Below, one piece after another: positions 59,049 through 64,000 of a stretch of DNA of 64,000 nt (position 1 is the stretch's first letter; every line of letters starts with the position of its first letter). The stretch spans positions 992,717 to 1,056,716 of the forward strand of contig NZ_GG657738.1 of the NCBI RefSeq assembly GCF_000158815.1. The letters are read 5' to 3'. The notes beneath the pieces are model-generated. The model did no database searches. It saw only the letters and a list, made by a program, of their open reading frames with translations, and was not told the DNA's origin. Position numbers and translations under genes: made by a program. This stretch comes from Micromonospora sp. ATCC 39149 (GTDB lineage: Bacteria > Actinomycetota > Actinomycetes > Mycobacteriales > Micromonosporaceae).

Positions 59049-59284
59049 CGGCCGGAGCGGAAGGTAGGTGGAGGCCGGTGACGAACCAGGTGCTCCGATC
59101 GGAGCCGTCGGCGTCGTGCCCCGAGGGTGGAAATCCACCGTCGGGTGCAGGCCCCGGCTGACGGTCGCCGGCCGCACCGGCCGCTGGACGAGCTGACCGG
59201 CGGAATGATCTACCACAAGGATCAACCGACCGCCACCTGAGTCGCGCTCCTGATGGCGGCCAGCTATCCAGCCAAACCTCGTTC

Positions 59285-60718
59285 CTACGGCCAGGCGACA
59301 CCTTCCGGGGCCAGCGCTTCTAGCCGGTCGATGACCGCGACCAAGTCGTCCTCGCTGGTTTCGGGATGCGTCGTGCACAGCCGCAGAACCGGCCTGCCGC
59401 CGAGTTCCGTGGACAACACCATGGCGAACCCGTCGGGCAGCGTCTTCGCGGCGATGTCCCGGGTCAGTGCGTCGATGTCGGCTGGCGGCAGCTCCGAAGT
59501 GTGCGGCCGGAAGGTCACGATACCGAGCTGCGCCGGCGTCGTGACCGACCAGTGCGGACGGGCGGCGAGCAGCGCCTGGGCTCGCTCGGCCAGCGCGAGG
59601 CCGTGCGCGACGGCATCGCGGAACGCATCGGCCCCGAAGGTACGTAGCGACATCCACAGCTTGAGTGCCCGGAACCGACGGGTTAGCTCGGGACCGTAGT
59701 CGTAGTAGCTGAGCGGTTCGTCGCCGAGGCGGTTTTCTGTCAGGTACTCCGCGTGCAGGCTGTATGCAGCTGTCAGCGCACGAGCGTTGCGGACCAGAAG
59801 GCAGCCGCAGCCGTACGGCTGGAATAGCCATTTGTGGGCGTCGATGGCGATCGAGTCGGCCAGGTCCAGGCCAGCGAGAACCTTCCGCCCCGCCTCGGTG
59901 AGCATCGCGGGAGCGCCGTACGCGCCGTCGACATGCAACCATACGCCGTGACGCTCGCAGACCTCGGCGATCGCCGGCAGCGGGTCGACCGTGCCGGCGT
60001 TCGTGGTGCCGGCCGTCGCCACGACACAAAGCGGCCACCGCCCGAGTTGCCGGTCACGCCGGATCGCCGCGTCCAATGCGCTCGGGTCGAGCCGATAGCT
60101 TGCGTCCACTGGCACCATGCACACCTGGCGATCGGCGAAACCAAGGAAGCTCAGGCCCCGCCGGATCGACGCGTGGGTCTGCGCGGTGACGTACACGACG
60201 AGTTCCTGACCGCCGGCCGCGGCGCCCCCGTCCACTCGGGCGGCGTGGAGCGCGACCAGGTTCGCCATCGTGCCGCCACTGAGGAACAGACCGCCGCAGG
60301 TCTTCGGAAGCCGGCACATCCGGCGGAGCCAGTCGATCGTGGCCTGCTCGACGATCGCCGGGCCAGCCCCGAGTATCCAACCTGCCGCGTGGACGTTGAA
60401 GCCCGACGCGAGGAAGTCCGCCAAGGGGCCCGCGAAGGTGGAGGGGCCGGGAACGTAGGCCATGAACCGAGGGTGATCGGTGTGGGTGATCGTGCTCGAA
60501 AGGAGCCGGACGACGTGGTCGAGGACGTCCTGCGCCTCGGTCGGTCCAATCGGGATGTCGACGTCCAGGGTCCGTTCCAGCTCGGCCCTGTCGTGCGGCC
60601 GGCCGACCGGGCGTTCACGCAACGTCGACAAGTGGTGCACGATCTCGTCCACTGCTCGATAGCCGATCTTGCGCATGCTCTCGGCGGGCAAACGGAGGGG
60701 TGGCGGAATCTCCGACAT
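59285..60718 (-). CDS. PLP-dependent group II amino-acid decarboxylase
   Basis: 477 aa. Landmarks: HTDHPRFMAYVPGPSTFAGPLADFLASGFNVHAAGW, GLFLSGGTMANLVAL, VVATAGTTNAGTVDPL, VDGAYGAP (Asp to the PLP nitrogen) and SIAIDAHKWLFQPYGCG with the PLP lysine. Resembles aromatic L-amino-acid/glutamate-type decarboxylases; substrate not decided by sequence. ATG 60718 with GGAAGGC upstream. It lies 54 bases downstream of the AraC gene on the same strand, so they may be co-transcribed. Confidence 0.88.
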   Translation of the reverse strand: MSEIPPPLRLPAESMRKIGYRAVDEIVHHLSTLRERPVGRPHDRAELERTLDVDIPIGPTEAQDVLDHVVRLLSSTITHTDHPRFMAYVPGPSTFAGPLADFLASGFNVHAAGWILGAGPAIVEQATIDWLRRMCRLPKTCGGLFLSGGTMANLVALHAARVDGGAAAGGQELVVYVTAQTHASIRRGLSFLGFADRQVCMVPVDASYRLDPSALDAAIRRDRQLGRWPLCVVATAGTTNAGTVDPLPAIAEVCERHGVWLHVDGAYGAPAMLTEAGRKVLAGLDLADSIAIDAHKWLFQPYGCGCLLVRNARALTAAYSLHAEYLTENRLGDEPLSYYDYGPELTRRFRALKLWMSLRTFGADAFRDAVAHGLALAERAQALLAARPHWSVTTPAQLGIVTFRPHTSELPPADIDALTRDIAAKTLPDGFAMVLSTELGGRPVLRLCTTHPETSEDDLVAVIDRLEALAPEGVAWP

Positions 60719-60772
60719 CAGGGCCTTCCAGATCCGGGCTTGCTGAACCTGCCCGATCCTGGCGGCCCGGAG

Positions 60773-61561
60773 TCAGCCTGTCTTGAACGATCTCGACACG
60801 GCTGGACGCCGTAGATAGTCGCCGGGAGTGATCCCGACGACCCGCTTGAAGTGCCGCGTGAGGTGACTCTGGTCGGCGAATCCGGCGTGCACCGCCACGT
60901 CGGCGATCGGAACGCCGCGGGCGAGCAATCCCCGTGCGACGTCCACCCGCCGCGACACCACGTACTCGTACGGCGCCATGCCAGCCTCGGCCCGAAAGCG
61001 CCGAAGCAGCACGACGGGGCTGATTTCCAGGTGGGCCGCCAGGTCCGCGAGCGTTATGGGCGAGTCCAGGCGCTCGTCCACGTACCGGCTGACTGCCGCC
61101 ACCACGGACCCGTGGCCGCCCGAGGCCCGACCGCGACCGCCGCTGGCATGCGCCCCGAACAGGTGGTCGAGTGCGTCAACGACGACCCCGTCCAACCGAA
61201 GGTCGGGGGGGTTGCCGGTCAGAGCGCGATGGGCCCGATCGAGGAGGGTATGGGCCGCGTCGTCTTGGAACACTCGGTTGACGAACGAGGGCGTTCCACT
61301 GGTCCCCAGCGCGTTCTTGATCACCGCCTCCGGTACCGCCAGACTTCGGTACCGGATCCCGCCTGGGCCTGGGGCACCGTCGTGGGCCTCCGCCGGATGC
61401 AGGACGGTCACGCTGCCGGACGCGAACCGGTGGCCGGCACCAGAACATCGGAACGATCCACCGCCGCCGTCGATGACCGCGATCGACCAGTGCTCGTGGG
61501 CATGCCGAGGGAAACGGTGTCCATCGAAGGCCAGCGTCAGAGTTCTGACCCCGTCGAGCAT
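60773..61561 (-). CDS. AraC family regulator
   Basis: 262 aa. N-terminal cupin-like AraC_binding domain (FPRHAHEHWSIAVIDGGGGSFRCSG, VTVLHPAEAHDGAP) and C-terminal HTH pair (ITLADLAAHLEISPVVLLRRF, IADVAVHAGFADQSHLTRHFKRVVGITPGDYL). It is upstream of the decarboxylase on the same strand and may control it. Bases 61562-61814 hold no supported gene. Confidence 0.88.
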   Translation of the reverse strand: MLDGVRTLTLAFDGHRFPRHAHEHWSIAVIDGGGGSFRCSGAGHRFASGSVTVLHPAEAHDGAPGPGGIRYRSLAVPEAVIKNALGTSGTPSFVNRVFQDDAAHTLLDRAHRALTGNPPDLRLDGVVVDALDHLFGAHASGGRGRASGGHGSVVAAVSRYVDERLDSPITLADLAAHLEISPVVLLRRFRAEAGMAPYEYVVSRRVDVARGLLARGVPIADVAVHAGFADQSHLTRHFKRVVGITPGDYLRRPAVSRSFKTG

Positions 61562-61814
61562 CCTGACTCCGTCCGTGCGGGGTGATCACAGCAATGCCGG
61601 GCTCCGCTACCCGTCGACCGTAGCCGGAGGTGGTAGCGCCGCCGCTGTGGAGCAGCCCTCCGATGGCGACGGTCGGGCAACAGGTCGCCGTCACTGGCTG
61701 GTGCTACTCCCCCGGCGCCCGACGGTACGATCCAATAGATCATCCGGCGACACTGGGCGGTGTGCAGCTCGGCCGCGAAGGCGGTGCGAACCGGCGCGGG
61801 TATCCGGCGCAGCA

Positions 61815-62585
61815 TCATGACGACGTCCCGCAGCACGAGCAGCCCGGTCGGCAACCGCACGCGTCCGCCTCACCGGCGGTGGCCGTGGCCGCCTCGGCCG
61901 GCGCGTCACTGGTGGTGGCGCCTGCGGTCGCGTGCAGGGCAGCGTTCGGGGCGCAGCAGCTGTCGCCCTTCCACGCCTCGCGGCCTTCCTTGACCGCGAC
62001 GGCGGCGATGACCAGCGCGGCGATCGGGTCGGCCCAGGACCAGCCGAACAGGCTGTTGACCGCCAGGCCGACGAGCAGGACGGCGGACAGGTAGGTGCAC
62101 AGCAGGGTCTGCTTGGAGTCGGCCACCGCCGAGCGGGATCCGAGTTCGCGGCCGGCGCGGCGCTGCGCGTACGACAGCACCGGCATGATCAGCAGCGACA
62201 GGCCGGCCAGGACCAGGCCGATCGAGGAGTGCTGAGCCTCGGCGCCGCCGAGCAGAGCACGCACCGACTCGACGGTGACGTAGGCGGCGAGGGCGAAGAA
62301 CGACACGGCGATGATGCGCAGCGCCGTCTTCTCGCGGGCTTCGGGGTCACGGCCGGCGAACTGCCACGCGACCGCGGCCGCGGAGGCGACCTCGATGATC
62401 GAGTCGAGGCCGAAGCCGATCAGCGCGGTCGACGAGGCCAGGGTGCCGGCGGTGATGGCCACGACGGCCTCGATGACGTTATAGGTGATCGTTGCGGCGA
62501 CGAACAGCCGCACCCGCCGGGCGAGCACCGCCCGCCGGACGGGCGAGGGCCCCGCCGGGGTGAGCTGGATCAGCGGCAGGCTCAT
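61815..62585 (-). CDS. cation diffusion facilitator-like transporter with Cys-rich C-terminal tail
   Basis: 256 aa from ATG 62585 (1-base overlap with the regulator stop). Five or six transmembrane helices (LFVAATITYNVIEAVVAITAG, ALIGFGLDSIIEVASAAAVAW, IAVSFFALAAYVTVESVRAL), with a GFGLDSIIE metal-site motif as in CDF/EamA-like zinc transporters. The C terminus ends in GEADACGCRPGCSCCGTSS, a cysteine-rich probable metal-binding tail. It likely exports Cd/Zn/Pb-type metals. Confidence 0.85.
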   Translation of the reverse strand: MSLPLIQLTPAGPSPVRRAVLARRVRLFVAATITYNVIEAVVAITAGTLASSTALIGFGLDSIIEVASAAAVAWQFAGRDPEAREKTALRIIAVSFFALAAYVTVESVRALLGGAEAQHSSIGLVLAGLSLLIMPVLSYAQRRAGRELGSRSAVADSKQTLLCTYLSAVLLVGLAVNSLFGWSWADPIAALVIAAVAVKEGREAWKGDSCCAPNAALHATAGATTSDAPAEAATATAGEADACGCRPGCSCCGTSS

Positions 62586-62914
62586 CAGCAGCAGTCCTTC
62601 TCGTCGGAGTCCGGGCACGCGACCGGGTCGACCGCGAGCACCAGGCCGAGCAGGTCACCGAGGGCGTGGGAAAGGCGCGGGTCGGCCAGCTCGTAGCGGG
62701 TGCGCCGGCCCTCCGGCGCGGCCACGACCAGGCCGCAACCACGCAGGCAGGTGAGATGGTTGGACAAGTTCTGCCGGGTGGTGCCCAGCAACTCGGCCAG
62801 CTCCGCGGGATACCCGGGCCCGTCACGCAGCGCCAGTAGCAACCGCGCCCGGGTCGGATCCGACAGGGCGTGGCCGAAGCGAGCGAGGACCTGCCCGTAC
62901 GTCAACGTCTCCAC
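62585..62914 (-). CDS. cmtR: CmtR-type ArsR/SmtB metalloregulator (Cd/Pb sensor)
   Basis: 109 aa from GTG 62914. Winged helix (DPTRARLLLALRDGPGYPAELAELLGTTRQNLSNHLTCLRGCGLVVA). The two metal-binding cysteines of CmtR lie in the LTCLRGC motif of the recognition helix. C-terminal VACPDSDEKDCC provides the third thiolate and more. In M. tuberculosis CmtR represses a metal efflux pump and releases DNA on binding Cd or Pb. TACTGT lies 6 bases before the GTG, so translation looks leaderless; an upstream ATG (62998) would overlap the operator. Confidence 0.85.
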   Translation of the reverse strand: METLTYGQVLARFGHALSDPTRARLLLALRDGPGYPAELAELLGTTRQNLSNHLTCLRGCGLVVAAPEGRRTRYELADPRLSHALGDLLGLVLAVDPVACPDSDEKDCC

Positions 62915-63153
62915 ATCAAGACAGTACACGCAACGCTGTACTGATAACAGGGTGCGGCAGACGGCCTGACAGCGAACTCCCAGCCGTCGCTCAGCCACTG
63001 AGCATCCGGGCAGACCCGCAGATCCTTGTTGGTAGCGAGCGGATAGTCATAGACGATGCTCGTCGGGGCCGCCATGCGTGCCGAAAATTGGTACTCGGGT
63101 TCGCGATTTTTGCAGTGCCGGAAGCCGTGAACCTGAGCGGTGTCAGCAGACAC
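62902..63153 (-). CDS. possible small ORF or remnant upstream of cmtR
   Basis: An 83-codon minus-strand frame (GTG 63153) reads AAPTSIVYDYPLATNKDLRV and CPDAQWLSDGWEF, which looks coding-like and is less GC-biased than its surroundings. Its end runs through the cmtR promoter and start codon, so the annotated 3' part is not credible. It may be the remnant of a longer gene. Family unknown. Confidence 0.25.
   Translation of the reverse strand: MSADTAQVHGFRHCKNREPEYQFSARMAAPTSIVYDYPLATNKDLRVCPDAQWLSDGWEFAVRPSAAPCYQYSVACTVLMWRR
62921..62943 (-). promoter_or_regulatory. cmtR promoter and operator
   Basis: CAGTACA (62922-62928) and its complement TGTACTG (62937-62943) flank 8 bases. The minus-strand -10 TACTGT (62926-62921) lies inside the left arm, 6 bases before GTG 62914. 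CmtR bound here would block transcription of itself and the transporter. Confidence 0.65.
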
Positions 63154-63249
63154 TCAACCTGCAGCGATGCTGGGGGACGCGGAACTTGCCCGCGCGCGTA
63201 AAGATGGATGCGGCGTTGAGAAGCGCCCACCGGCAGACAGGGAGAAGAC

Positions 63250-63696
63250 GTGGTCGCTGAATGGATCGAACCCCTGGCCGCGAGCGGTGCCGGGGCGCTG
63301 GTCGCCGCCGCAGCCACCGACGGTTGGCAGAACGCTCGCGCGTCGGTGACCGACCTGATCCGCCGCCGACGTGGCGACGAACGCGCCGCGCTGGTCGAAC
63401 GCGCACTCGACGACACCGCCGCACGGGTGGAACAGGCTGAGCCTGCGGCGCGTGAGCAACAACGCGAACTGTTGCTGACCGGCTGGCAGACCCTGCTGAG
63501 CGATCTGCTGGCCGAGCACAGCGGGGGTGACGAGCGCAGCGACATCGCCGAGGAACTGCGGACCCTTGTCGAAGAGGTCACCACCGCCCTGCCCGTCGCC
63601 GGGCAGCGCTGGGTGCAGAACGTGACTATCAGCGGAGCATCGATCGGGCAGACGGTGATGGGCGGCTCGATCGTCAACCACAGCCCGCTGAGGTGA
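63250..63696 (+). CDS. all-helical protein with short C-terminal beta motif (STAND partner)
   Basis: 148 aa. An Ala-rich helical N domain (LAASGAGALVAAAATDGWQNARASVTDLI, then amphipathic helices to about residue 115) is followed by RWVQNVTISGASIGQTVMGG and SIVNHSP. GTG 63250 follows GGGAGAAGAC. Its stop overlaps the next start (GTGA), and the next gene opens with EQNITVVDG. This is the layout of effector-like helical proteins upstream of STAND NTPases in actinobacteria, some with amyloid-type signalling motifs (family knowledge). The helical domain could be a membrane-targeting 'Bell'-type domain (inference). Confidence 0.65.
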   Translation: MVAEWIEPLAASGAGALVAAAATDGWQNARASVTDLIRRRRGDERAALVERALDDTAARVEQAEPAAREQQRELLLTGWQTLLSDLLAEHSGGDERSDIAEELRTLVEEVTTALPVAGQRWVQNVTISGASIGQTVMGGSIVNHSPLR

Positions 63697-64000
63697 TCTT
63701 TCCGTTCGACGACGGTTCCGGGCCGGACACGCACCGGTACGAGCAAAACATCACTGTCGTCGATGGTTTCGGTTATGGCACGATCGGCGCCGACATCCAC
63801 GTCTTCGGCGACGGGATGCCCGTCTATCTGCTGCGCCGGCGCCCGGCCCCGGTAACCGCCGACCCGTGGTGGTTGTCCGAACTGCCCAGTCGGATGCTGC
63901 ACCCACGGTTCGCGACGGTGGAGTTCACCGGCCGGGAACTGGAACTGGCCGACCTGCACACCTGGCGGAACAGCCGGCCGCGGCTGGCGGTGCGCTGGCT
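63693..64000 (+). CDS. STAND/TPR-type ATP-binding protein, N-terminal part (3' partial)
   Basis: GTG 63693 overlaps the upstream stop. The 102 visible residues contain YEQNITVVDGFGYGTIGADI, HVFGDGMPVYLLRRRPAP, ELPSRMLHPRFATVEFTGRE and WRNSRPRLAVRW. The order matches actinobacterial STAND-type proteins in which a linker ends 'VPFTGRxxEL...WR...LAVRWLHGPGGxGKTRLA', so the P-loop would follow right after the window. The gene continues past 64000. Function inferred only from this start and the paired helical protein. Confidence 0.7.
   Translation, partial: MIFPFDDGSGPDTHRYEQNITVVDGFGYGTIGADIHVFGDGMPVYLLRRRPAPVTADPWWLSELPSRMLHPRFATVEFTGRELELADLHTWRNSRPRLAVRW

Noticed and set aside
61537..61860. 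Minus-strand frame reading MRLPTGLLVLRDVVMMLRRIP...
   Set aside because: Overlaps the end of the CDF gene in another frame, has no RBS, and its later part is Arg-rich shadow sequence.

Overview
This is high-GC actinobacterial chromosomal DNA, most plausibly from the Micromonosporaceae (Micromonospora or a relative). That placement is inferred from gene content: DUF6510, CGNR, SARP, F420-type LLM enzymes, DUF3618/holin pairs and STAND/TPR gene pairs. I see no rRNA or tRNA gene, no phage structural operon and no CRISPR array. It looks like a plastic chromosomal segment with intact housekeeping and regulatory operons, two complete insertion sequences, and at least fifteen truncated or frameshifted genes.

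Layout. 1-4.4 kb: GNAT enzyme, decayed phosphotransferase, YceI protein, a deletion scar joining DUF6510 and SDR fragments, and a VOC protein. 4.5-9.9 kb: FtsX/LolD-type ABC transporter divergent from a NarL-type two-component system. 9.9-16.5 kb: small metabolic enzymes and regulators (VOC, CGNR, TetR, AraC, GIY-YIG) with transposase scars. 16.7-18.1 kb: intact IS3 element. 18.3-25.2 kb: LtrA, MBL hydrolase, a lower-GC papain-like peptidase pair, five 16-bp tandem repeats, and a two-gene locus sharing a short beta motif (membrane protein plus broken STAND/TPR partner). 25.5-29.3 kb: fructosamine-kinase-like gene, decayed genes, intact IS21 element. 29.3-32.7 kb: OmpR-type two-component system divergent from an orphan ABC-2-like permease. 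33-38.4 kb: class II ribonucleotide reductase coupled to a truncated DegT aminotransferase, a membrane protein, and SARP and ankyrin remnants. 38.4-49.4 kb: two secreted tripeptidyl-aminopeptidase-like hydrolases and a second ABC plus NarL-type two-component module. 49.5-52.7 kb: two divergent holin/DUF3618 modules. 52.9-62.9 kb: a chain of divergent regulator/enzyme pairs (TetR/hydrolase, PRODH-LLM/TetR, DeoR/DUF4406-NUDIX, AraC/PLP decarboxylase) and a CmtR/CDF metal-efflux operon. 63.2-64 kb: start of a second helical-protein plus STAND-type gene pair, cut by the window end.

Regulatory logic is unusually readable. Many genes have a -10-like hexamer 6-8 nt before the start codon with no Shine-Dalgarno sequence, so they are probably leaderless, and perfect inverted repeats lie on several of these promoters. 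The strongest candidates for something little described are the motif-sharing pair at 24.16-25.24 kb, the similar pair starting at 63.25 kb (both resemble bacterial NLR/amyloid-signalling loci), and the papain-like peptidase pair at 21.7-22.9 kb.
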